In this document: one piece after another, positions 1-5,269 of the stretch
How positions within the stretch are numbered: the stretch's first letter is position 1
Layout: every line of letters starts with the position of its first letter
Source: CAYUYV01 sp050331455
GTDB taxonomy: Bacteria > Pseudomonadota > Alphaproteobacteria > JAJFIK01
Assembly (NCBI GenBank): GCA_050331455.1
Contig: JBHJGV010000036.1
Coordinates: 1-5,269, forward strand
Direction: 5' to 3'
Length of the DNA stretch: 5,269 nt
Translations under genes and position numbers: made by a program
The notes under the pieces: model-generated
Database searches by the model: none
What the model was told of the DNA's origin: nothing
What the model saw: only the letters and a program-made list of their open reading frames with translations

Positions 1-1
1 G

Positions 2-613
2 GGGGTGTCGCGCGGGGGGGTGTGGTATAGCTTGGACGTCGGGGATGCATCGCGCTTGCCCCCGCGTGGGCGGGCCCCGCCGCGGGCCGGGGCCCCGGGC
101 CGGGGCAGTGGGGCCGCAAAGCCCCCCGACTTTTCCCACACCCCCGACTCTTCCCAGACACCCGGCTCTTCCCCGACACCCGGGACCCTGACGGTCAAGG
201 CGGCCCGTCCCGCTGCGGCTTCCGCGTCCCGGGCGTCGGACAACCCGGTCGCCCTGACCCGACAGGTCCTGGCGGAGCGGGCGTGGAAGGAACAGGCCGG
301 CGATGTGGTGAGCGTTCCCTATAAGGACGGGGCCTCGCTGCTGCGGACCATGAAACCGAAGGCCGCCTTCGAGAATGGCGGCCTTAAAGGCTTGTATCTG
401 CAGGGCAAGGGAGATGGTACAGTCGCCGGAGAGTTGGGGGTGGCCCAGGGGGATTTGCTGGTGGCGGTCAACGGCATCCGTCTGACCAGCCGGCAACGGG
501 TCGAGAAGGTTTGGGACCGCCTGGACAGCGCCGGTCCCTTGAGCCTCGTGATCGAACGGGACGGCGCGGAACGCACGGTCAATGTTTTGATCGGCCGGGC
601 GCTTTCCCGATGA
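2..613 (+). CDS. gspC: Type II secretion system protein GspC, C-terminal part (5' truncated by window start)
   Basis: GspC is the bitopic inner-membrane T2SS protein whose periplasmic HR domain contacts the secretin GspD and whose C-terminal PDZ domain helps in secretin or substrate interaction. The frame is open from the left edge, so the gene begins upstream; the GTG at 5 is only the first start-like codon, and the N-terminal membrane helix and most of the HR domain are missing. Numbering from base 5, residues 5-12 (GGVWYSLD) look like a last HR strand, about 13-80 are a Pro/Gly/Ser/Thr/Ala-rich linker with a hexapeptide repeat, 83-120 form the pre-PDZ helical part (ALTRQVLAERAW), and about 125-200 the PDZ domain with the typical GDLLVAVNG turn at 149-157 and a final strand before ISO-type end IGRALSR. 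Stop TGA is 611-613, overlapping the gspD start. Identity is supported by the PDZ style plus the following gspD-E-F order. The first 20 bases are G-rich and may contain base-call errors. Confidence 0.85.
   Translation, partial: GVSRGGVWYSLDVGDASRLPPRGRAPPRAGAPGRGSGAAKPPDFSHTPDSSQTPGSSPTPGTLTVKAARPAAASASRASDNPVALTRQVLAERAWKEQAGDVVSVPYKDGASLLRTMKPKAAFENGGLKGLYLQGKGDGTVAGELGVAQGDLLVAVNGIRLTSRQRVEKVWDRLDSAGPLSLVIERDGAERTVNVLIGRALSR
125..178 (+). repeat. Degenerate 18-bp tandem repeat in the GspC linker (three units)
   Basis: Three consecutive 18-bp units at 125-142, 143-160 and 161-178 encode PDFSHT, PDSSQT and PGSSPT, followed by a partial PGT at 179-187. The units are in frame with gspC, so unit number could change without breaking the gene. 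They lie in the Pro/Ser/Thr-rich linker between the HR and PDZ regions, where a flexible spacer is expected. The repeat is seen directly; its role as a spacer is inference. Confidence 0.7.
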
Positions 614-849
614 CCCGGGGTGGCGGGATGAACCGGGACAGGCCGGGTTTGGGGGACAGGGCAGGCATGCGGGGCATGGCACCGGTAACGCAAGGCACAG
701 GACAGCGACGGTCAGTGGGCACGCCTTTGCGTGTGCGGACCGCTTGTGGCGCGGTGCGAGGCCGGCGCCGGGCCTTGCGTGCGACCCTCGCGGCGGGGCT
801 CATCCTCCTGCTGGCCAGTCTTTTCTGGTCCGCGCCGCCCGCCCATGCC
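610..849 (+). other. Extended leader and Sec signal peptide of GspD
   Basis: If translation starts at 610, the first 57 residues are Gly/Arg-rich and precede the hydrophobic core ATLAAGLILLLASLFW (residues 58-73); the predicted signal peptidase I site is PAHA before DDGH (between residues 80 and 81). Three consecutive Arg (52-54) lie just before the core and would serve as the n-region. A signal peptide of about 45 residues would result from the GTG at 715, which has a weak AGGA about 12 bases upstream (699-702). The cleavage site is clear by eye; the true start is not. Confidence 0.65.
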
Positions 850-2772
850 GATGACGGGCATATGTTGAATTATCGGGACGCGGATATTCGTGCCTTTATC
901 GACGATATCTCGATGCTGACCAGTTCGACCTTCATCGTCGATCCCCGGGTAAAGGGCAAGGTCACGGTCATTTCCAACGCGCCGGTGGACACGGGCGACC
1001 TGTTCGACCTGTTCCTCGCCACCCTGCGGGTGAACGGCTACAGCATCGCGACCATGCCGTCGGGTGCCTACAAGATCCTGCCCAACGAAGCGGCCGTGCA
1101 GGACGCGGGCGCGCCCGGCAGCGACGCGGAGGGCGACCGCTTCGTCACGGAAGTGTTCCGCCTCGACTATGTGGACAGTGTCCAGGCCCTGAAAATGCTC
1201 AAGGCCATCGTCCATCCCGATGGGCGCACCGAGGCCAACCGCCAGACCAACTCTGTGGTGGTGATCGACTATGCCTCGAATATGGACCGGGTGCGCGAGG
1301 TGATCGAAAGCGTCGATCAGGACACCTCGATCTATAAATCCGTGCCGCTGAACAATACGGCGGCGACGGAAATGGTGCGGATCGTCTCTGCCCTGAAGGA
1401 TGGAGATGACGGGCAGTCCCAGAAGGGCCTGTCGGCTGTGGCCATAGAGGCGTCCAACACTGTGGTGCTCAAGGGCAATGAGCGGGCCGTGACGCGCATG
1501 GCCGCTTTCATCGCCGAGCTTGACGGCAACAATCGGGGGCGCAAGCGGGTCGTCCGGGTGATGCCGTTGTCCCATGCGGAGGCGGAGGATCTTGTCCCTC
1601 TGCTCCAGGACATTTCCAATTCCATCGCGAAATCCGCCGACGACGAAGGCGCCCCTCCGGTTCAGATGGGCGACACCCACATCGCCGCCCATAACGGCAC
1701 CAATGCCATCGTCATCCATGCCGGCGCGGACATGATGAACAAGCTCATCGATGTGGTGAACCGGCTCGATGTGCCCCGTCGACAGGTGTTGGTCGAGGCC
1801 CTGATCGTGGAGATCTCGGACCAGGCCGCCAAGGAACTCGGCGTCCAATATATCCTGACCGGCAACGGCGATTCCGCCATTCCGTTCTCCGCCACCACCT
1901 TCTCCACCGCCGCGCCGGATCTGCTCGCGGCCACGGGCGCGCTCGTGGCGCCGGGGCTTCTCCAGGGTGGCACCACCGTCGACACCCAGAACGGCACCTC
2001 GATCACCACCAACAATCAGGTGCTCACGGATCTTCAGCAGGCGGCCGTCAGCTCCCTGCTGGGACTGTCGGGCTTTGTGGGCGGGGCCGCCGGCCAGACA
2101 TCCAGCGGCACGATTTTCGGCGTGATCATCAATGCCATCCAGCGGGACGTGAATTCCAATATCCTGGCGACCCCGTCGATCACCACCATGGACAATGCCG
2201 ACGCGACGCTCCTGGTCGGTCAGGAAGTGCCCATCGCCACCGGCGAAGCCCTGGGCCAGAATTTCGAAAATACCTTCCGAACGGTGACTCGGGAGGATGT
2301 GGGTATTCAGCTTGAAGTCCGCCCCCAGATCACCACGGGCAATGCCATCAAGCTGTTCGTGCGCCAGGAAGCGTCCAGCATTTTCGGGCCCGTGAGCAGT
2401 TCCTCTTCGGACCTTATCCTGAACAAACGGGAACTCAGCACCACCGTCGTGGTGGAGGACGGCGGCCTGGCGGTTCTGGGCGGCCTGATCGAAGATGACG
2501 AGCAGATCAGCGTGGAAAAGGTGCCCCTTCTCGGCGACATTCCGGGTCTTGGAAAACTGTTCCGCAGCAAGCAGCGCAGCAATGTGCGCACCAATCTGAT
2601 GGTGTTCCTGCGGCCCCGGATTGTGCGCAATGCCGCCGATCTGTCGTCCGTGTCGGGCCGGAAATATGATTACATTCGTAATCAGGAAATGCGCCAAAGG
2701 CGTGAGGGCGAGGGGTCCCGCCTCGATCAGTTGATGCGGGACGTGATGAACGCGGAGCCGCCCGCGCCGTGA
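610..2772 (+). CDS. gspD: Type II secretion system secretin GspD
   Basis: GspD forms the multimeric outer-membrane channel through which folded substrates leave the periplasm. With the ATG at 610 the product is 720 aa, within the family range. Visible in order: basic leader (1-57), signal-peptide hydrophobic core (58-73) with cleavage likely after AHA at 80; N0 domain about 85-160 (MLNYRDADIRAFIDDIS, then FIVDPRVKGKVTV); N1 about 178-238; N2 about 241-311; N3 about 313-390; secretin core from RQVLVEALIVEIS (391 on), with VGQEVPIATG (536-545), GGLAVLGGLI (618-627) and VPLLGDIPGLGKLF (638-651); then a short S-domain containing KYDYIRNQ (685-692), the region that binds pilotins in some systems. 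The N0 domain argues for T2SS rather than another secretin. Start choice: ATG 610 makes an ATGA overlap with the gspC stop, suggesting translational coupling, but no strong ribosome site is visible; in-frame ATGs at 628, 667 and 676 and a GTG at 715 are alternatives giving a more ordinary leader. The frame is intact to TGA at 2770-2772. Confidence 0.95.
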   Translation: MTRGGGMNRDRPGLGDRAGMRGMAPVTQGTGQRRSVGTPLRVRTACGAVRGRRRALRATLAAGLILLLASLFWSAPPAHADDGHMLNYRDADIRAFIDDISMLTSSTFIVDPRVKGKVTVISNAPVDTGDLFDLFLATLRVNGYSIATMPSGAYKILPNEAAVQDAGAPGSDAEGDRFVTEVFRLDYVDSVQALKMLKAIVHPDGRTEANRQTNSVVVIDYASNMDRVREVIESVDQDTSIYKSVPLNNTAATEMVRIVSALKDGDDGQSQKGLSAVAIEASNTVVLKGNERAVTRMAAFIAELDGNNRGRKRVVRVMPLSHAEAEDLVPLLQDISNSIAKSADDEGAPPVQMGDTHIAAHNGTNAIVIHAGADMMNKLIDVVNRLDVPRRQVLVEALIVEISDQAAKELGVQYILTGNGDSAIPFSATTFSTAAPDLLAATGALVAPGLLQGGTTVDTQNGTSITTNNQVLTDLQQAAVSSLLGLSGFVGGAAGQTSSGTIFGVIINAIQRDVNSNILATPSITTMDNADATLLVGQEVPIATGEALGQNFENTFRTVTREDVGIQLEVRPQITTGNAIKLFVRQEASSIFGPVSSSSSDLILNKRELSTTVVVEDGGLAVLGGLIEDDEQISVEKVPLLGDIPGLGKLFRSKQRSNVRTNLMVFLRPRIVRNAADLSSVSGRKYDYIRNQEMRQRREGEGSRLDQLMRDVMNAEPPAP

Positions 2773-2775
2773 CCT

Positions 2776-2805
2776 GGTGCGGGGCGACCGGGTGTGGGGC
2801 GACCC
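2776..2805 (+). repeat. Imperfect 15-bp tandem duplication just after gspD
   Basis: Unit 1 at 2776-2790 is GGTGCGGGGCGACCG and unit 2 at 2791-2805 is GGTGTGGGGCGACCC: 13 of 15 bases match and the units abut directly. The unit length is a multiple of three, so in the gspE frame it would read V-R-G-D-R / V-W-G-D-P. It begins four bases after the gspD stop. Confidence 0.75.
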
Positions 2806-2854
2806 GGCGCGGCAGGCGTCTCGCGGCGCAAGGCGCGGGGCGTACGGACCAACC

Positions 2855-2884
2855 GGATCTCCGGACTCAGGATCTCCGGACTCA
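2855..2884 (+). repeat. Perfect 15-bp tandem duplication upstream of gspE
   Basis: GGATCTCCGGACTCA occurs twice back to back, at 2855-2869 and 2870-2884, with no mismatch. The second copy ends nine bases before the ATG at 2894. In the gspE frame each copy would read as part of GSPDS. A perfect copy number of two suggests recent slippage or a recent duplication; any effect on gspE translation is inference. Confidence 0.9.
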
Positions 2885-2893
2885 TCGGACACG

Positions 2894-4492
2894 ATGTCGG
2901 GACAGACCATGCAGCGCTTGACCGATCCTGTCTTCACCTATGGCTTTGCGCGCGAGCAGGGCCTCGTGCCCCTTGGTGCCGCGGGCCCGGAAGAAGACAC
3001 GGCACAAGACACCGAGACCGGGCCGGGCGCGGGCGGCCAGCCGGAGTCGCCCGTCCCGGTGCGCGTCGCCGTGCGCCCGGGCTACCGTCCCCAGGCCCTT
3101 ATCGAGGCGCGCCGGGTCTTGGGCCGCGCCATCGTGGTCGAACCCATGAGCGAGCGGGACTTCGACCGCGTCCTGTCGGAAATCTACGCCGTCGACGGCT
3201 TCGGCGCCCATGGCCTGTCCGAGGACATGGACGGCGCAGATGACCTGTCGAGCCTGATCGAGGAGATGCCCAAGACGGCAGATCTTCTCGACACGGATGA
3301 CGATGCACCGATCATTCGCCTCATCAACGGCATGATTGCCCAGGCCGCGAAATACCGCGCCTCGGACATCCATGTGGAACCCTTCGAAAGCCGCCTGTCC
3401 GTCCGCCTGCGCATCGACGGCGTGCTCCAGGAAGTCCTGTCCCTCTCGGCCCGGGTCACGCCGCTGCTCGTCAGCCGGATCAAGGTCATGGCCCGGCTCG
3501 ACATCGCGGAAAAGCGCGTGCCCCAGGATGGGCGCGTCTCCCTGGCCCTGGGCGGCAAAAGCCTCGACATCCGCGTGTCCACCCTGCCGGCCCGCCATGG
3601 CGAGCGGGTGGTGATGCGCCTGCTGGACAAAGACCAGGCCCATTTCGACATCAATGCCCTCGGCATGGGGACGGAAACGCTCCGGCGGTTCCGAAAAGCC
3701 CTGTCGGAGCCGAACGGCATCATTCTCGTCACGGGGCCCACGGGCTCGGGCAAGACCACCACGCTCTATGCGGGCCTCGGCGTGTTGAACGATCAGACCC
3801 GAAACATTCTGACCGTCGAGGATCCGGTGGAATACGCCCTTGAGGGCGTCGGCCAGACCCAGGTGAATGCAAAGGTGGGCATGACCTTCGCCGCCGGCCT
3901 GCGCGCCATCCTGCGCCAGGACCCGGATGTGGTGATGGTGGGGGAAATCCGCGATGTAGAAACCGCGCAGATCGCCGTCCAGGCCAGCCTGACCGGCCAT
4001 GTGGTGCTGTCCACGATCCATACGAACGACGCCGTCAGCGCTATCACCCGCCTGCGGGACATGGGGGTGGAGGCCTTCCTCCTGGCGTCGACGGTCAAGG
4101 CGATCCTCGCCCAGCGGCTGGTGCGCCGTCTGTGTCCGGACTGCCGGGTACCCCATGAGGCCTCGCCCCAGGAACGGGCCCTGCTGAACGAGGGGGTGGA
4201 GGGCGGCGCCGGGGATAACAGCTCCGTGCTGTTTGGGCCGGGCGGCTGCGAGGCCTGTAAGAATACGGGCTATAAGGGGCGTCTGGGTCTTTACGAACTC
4301 GTCCTTGTGGATCATGACCTGCGCCGCCTGATCCACGATGACGGGCGCGAGGGCGAGATGGCTGAGGTGGCGTTCCGGGAGGCGGATACGCTGCTCCAAG
4401 CGGGGCTGCGCCATGTCCGGGCCGGCACCACCAGCCTTGCCGAAGTGCTCCATGTCTGCCGCCACGGAGGGGATGGCCATGGCGGCTTATGA
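2894..4492 (+). CDS. gspE: Type II secretion system ATPase GspE (PulE/GspE family)
   Basis: GspE is the cytoplasmic hexameric ATPase that drives pseudopilus assembly; it docks on GspL and works with GspF. From ATG 2894 the product is 532 aa, a normal length. Seen in order: a compact N1 domain (about 6-105, FAREQGLVPLG through VLGRAIVVEP) holding an acidic/Gly linker at about 30-55; the N2 domain from about 130 with DDAPIIRLINGMI, SDIHVEP and RLRIDGVLQE; then the RecA-like domain with Walker A GPTGSGKTT at 281-289 (Lys287), Asp box TVEDPVEY at 307-314, Walker B VVMVGEIRD at 346-354 (Glu351) and His box TGHVVLSTIHTND at 367-379 (His376). The zinc-binding region has CPDC (Cys414, Cys417) and CEAC (Cys452, Cys455), typical of GspE. 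All catalytic motifs are intact. Start: ATG 2894 or ATG 2909 (GGGA at 2899-2902, six bases upstream of the latter); GTG 2777 is possible but less likely. The last residues, HVCRHGGDGHGGL, are encoded partly where gspF begins. Hexameric function and docking are family knowledge. Confidence 0.96.
   Translation: MSGQTMQRLTDPVFTYGFAREQGLVPLGAAGPEEDTAQDTETGPGAGGQPESPVPVRVAVRPGYRPQALIEARRVLGRAIVVEPMSERDFDRVLSEIYAVDGFGAHGLSEDMDGADDLSSLIEEMPKTADLLDTDDDAPIIRLINGMIAQAAKYRASDIHVEPFESRLSVRLRIDGVLQEVLSLSARVTPLLVSRIKVMARLDIAEKRVPQDGRVSLALGGKSLDIRVSTLPARHGERVVMRLLDKDQAHFDINALGMGTETLRRFRKALSEPNGIILVTGPTGSGKTTTLYAGLGVLNDQTRNILTVEDPVEYALEGVGQTQVNAKVGMTFAAGLRAILRQDPDVVMVGEIRDVETAQIAVQASLTGHVVLSTIHTNDAVSAITRLRDMGVEAFLLASTVKAILAQRLVRRLCPDCRVPHEASPQERALLNEGVEGGAGDNSSVLFGPGGCEACKNTGYKGRLGLYELVLVDHDLRRLIHDDGREGEMAEVAFREADTLLQAGLRHVRAGTTSLAEVLHVCRHGGDGHGGL
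4466..4470 (+). promoter_or_regulatory. Shine-Dalgarno of gspF, inside the gspE 3' end
   Basis: GGAGG sits eight bases before the ATG at 4479 and only two bases before the in-frame ATG at 4473. The spacing therefore picks 4479 as the gspF start. It is the clearest ribosome-binding site in the window and lies within gspE coding sequence. Confidence 0.8.
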
Positions 4493-5269
4493 GTATGAGG
4501 CCCTCGATGCCTCGGGCCGCCTGCGCAAGGGGGTGATCAACGCCGACAGCCTGCGCATGGCCCGCAAGGACCTGCGTTCGCGCAAACTTGTGCCAGTCAA
4601 GCTGACGGAAAGTTCCGAACACCGCGCATCGGTGCCGGGCACCGGATCGTTCCGTCTGCCCCGGTTCGGCCAGCGGCTCGCGCCACGGGATCTCGCCATG
4701 GTCACGCGCCAGTTCGCGACCCTGATCAATGCGGCCGCGCCGGTGGAAGAGGCGCTCCAGGCCATTGCGCTGCAGGCGGACAAACCGCGGGTTCGTTCCG
4801 TCCTGTTTGCCGTGCGCGCCGGTGTCACCGAGGGCCAGCGCCTGTCCCAGGCCATGGCCCAGCAGGGCAGCGTATTCAGCCCCCTCTACCGCTCCATGGT
4901 GGCGGCGGGGGAGGGGTCGGGCACTCTGGGTCCTGTGCTGGAGCGGCTGGCCGATCACCTGGAGAATGGCGAGAAGATGCGGGCTAAGGTGACCGCGGCC
5001 CTGGTCTATCCGGCGATGCTGGCCATCGTGGCCGTCGGCGTCGTCATCATGCTGATGGCTTTCGTGGTGCCGAAAATCGTCGCCCAGTTCGACAGTATGG
5101 GGCGGGAGCTTCCGACCCTGACCAAGGTCATGATCGCCCTGTCCGACGGCATCCGGGATGTCGGGCCCTTTGTGCTCGTCGCCTTGGTGCTGGGGGGGGG
5201 GGGCGTTTGCCCGGGGGGTTGCCAAGGCGGGGTTTCGTCGGGGGGTGGCCCGGGCGGGGGTCGCCGTGC
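4479..5269 (+). CDS. gspF: Type II secretion system inner-membrane platform protein GspF, N-terminal part (3' truncated, apparent frameshift)
   Basis: GspF is the polytopic inner-membrane protein that couples the GspE ATPase to pseudopilin assembly. The start MAAYEYEALDASGR is characteristic of the family. Visible next: RDLAMVTRQFATLINA (70-85) opening the first cytoplasmic helical domain, then PLYRSMVAAGEGSGTL and a following LERLADHLE, then ALVYPAML (174-181) entering the first membrane helix (about 175-203), VVPKIVAQF, and ELPTLTKVM followed by SDGIRDVG. The second hydrophobic stretch begins at PFVLVALVL (230-238). Normal family length is about 400 aa, so roughly the last third is outside the window. 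The frame in use to 5192 becomes Gly/Cys-rich nonsense after a 12-G run, whereas the +1 frame from 5203 reads AFARGVAKAGFRRGVARAG, a plausible GspF continuation; removing one G restores it. The start overlaps gspE by 14 bases, which suggests coupled translation. Confidence 0.9.
   Translation, partial: MAAYEYEALDASGRLRKGVINADSLRMARKDLRSRKLVPVKLTESSEHRASVPGTGSFRLPRFGQRLAPRDLAMVTRQFATLINAAAPVEEALQAIALQADKPRVRSVLFAVRAGVTEGQRLSQAMAQQGSVFSPLYRSMVAAGEGSGTLGPVLERLADHLENGEKMRAKVTAALVYPAMLAIVAVGVVIMLMAFVVPKIVAQFDSMGRELPTLTKVMIALSDGIRDVGPFVLVALVLGGGGVCPGGCQGGVSSGGGPGGGRR
5192..5203 (+). repeat. 12-G homopolymer in gspF at the frame break
   Basis: Twelve consecutive G residues lie at the point where the conserved GspF reading frame is lost. 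An 11-G tract would read L-V-L-G-G-G-A-F-A-R and keep the gene open. More G-runs follow to the window end (six at 5213-5218, six at 5240-5245, five at 5256-5260). Either a base-call or assembly error at a contig end or a true slippage tract would explain it; error is the likelier reading. Confidence 0.9.

Larger units (their letters stand above)
2773..2893 (+). other. gspD-gspE spacer with tandem duplications
   Basis: This 121-base stretch lies between the gspD stop and the preferred gspE ATG. It is open in the gspE frame back to a GTG at 2777, so it could encode a 39-residue N-terminal extension. Against this, the predicted peptide is low-complexity (Arg/Gly then Gly-Ser-Pro-Asp), it has none of the recognisable GspE N-terminal sequence, no ribosome site precedes 2777, and codons such as GGA, CCA, TCA and TCT in 2846-2886 depart from the strong GC3 bias of the neighbouring genes. 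No convincing promoter or terminator is visible. It contains two separate 15-bp tandem duplications annotated on their own. Confidence 0.6.

Noticed and set aside
511..609. Upstream in-frame start for gspD at 511
   Set aside because: It would overlap the gspC PDZ coding sequence by about 100 bases, add more low-complexity residues before an already long leader, and has no supporting ribosome site.
2853..2864. Inverted repeat CCGGA-TC-TCCGG upstream of gspE as a possible terminator or operator
   Set aside because: The loop would be only two bases and no T-run follows; the symmetry is a by-product of the 15-bp tandem duplication.
712..2937. Very long open frame on the - strand (741 codons) opposite gspD, and a similar one at 2882-4480 opposite gspE
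   Set aside because: Their translations are His/Arg/Gly-rich with no recognisable domain, and they follow from the strong GC3 bias of the + strand genes. The + strand proteins have complete family motifs.
4473..4478. Alternative gspF start ATG at 4473
   Set aside because: The GGAGG ends only two bases before it, too close for initiation; ATG 4479 has eight-base spacing and matches the usual family N-terminus.
4729..4992. Small + strand open frame within gspF
   Set aside because: Arg/Trp/Pro-rich out-of-frame translation with no motif; it lies within well-conserved GspF coding sequence.
4095..5225. Open frame on the - strand opposite the end of gspE and gspF
   Set aside because: Low-complexity His/Arg/Pro-rich translation that ends in the G-run region; the + strand clearly encodes GspE and GspF here.

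Overview
This window is an internal piece of a type II secretion system (T2SS, general secretory pathway) operon. It reads entirely on the + strand in the order gspC (3' part) - gspD (complete) - gspE (complete) - gspF (5' part). The assignments rest on family-specific motifs seen in the translations: a GspC-type C-terminal PDZ domain; a secretin with N0-N1-N2-N3 domains, secretin core and a short S-domain; a PulE/GspE ATPase with Walker A, Asp box, Walker B, His box and a four-cysteine zinc site; and the first half of the GspF inner-membrane platform protein. The DNA is GC-rich with strongly GC-biased third codon positions. That, together with the gene order and protein style, suggests a high-GC proteobacterium, probably an alphaproteobacterium. 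The taxon is inference and I would not go below class.

Layout. Bases 2-613 hold the end of gspC: probably the last strand of its HR domain, a Pro/Ser/Thr-rich linker with a degenerate hexapeptide repeat, and the PDZ domain. gspD (610-2772) starts in an ATGA overlap with the gspC stop and carries an unusually long basic, Gly-rich leader before its signal peptide. A 121-base gap (2773-2893) separates gspD from the preferred gspE start and contains two different 15-bp tandem duplications. gspE (2894-4492) overlaps the start of gspF by 14 bases, and gspF has a clear Shine-Dalgarno sequence. gspF runs off the window end and contains a 12-G run (5192-5203), after which the conserved protein continues in a different frame.

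How the parts work together. GspC is the inner-membrane clamp that links the cytoplasmic platform to the GspD secretin channel in the outer membrane. GspE is the cytoplasmic ATPase that powers pseudopilus assembly through the polytopic protein GspF. The missing partners (GspG-M and the prepilin peptidase GspO) would be expected outside the window. No promoter, terminator, RNA gene, mobile element or CRISPR was found, and tight spacing suggests a single polycistronic message.

I did not find a new system here. The most notable points are the poly-G frameshift in gspF (probably assembly or sequencing error at a G-rich contig end, possibly a slippage tract), the 15-bp tandem duplications before gspE, and the repeat-bearing linker of GspC.
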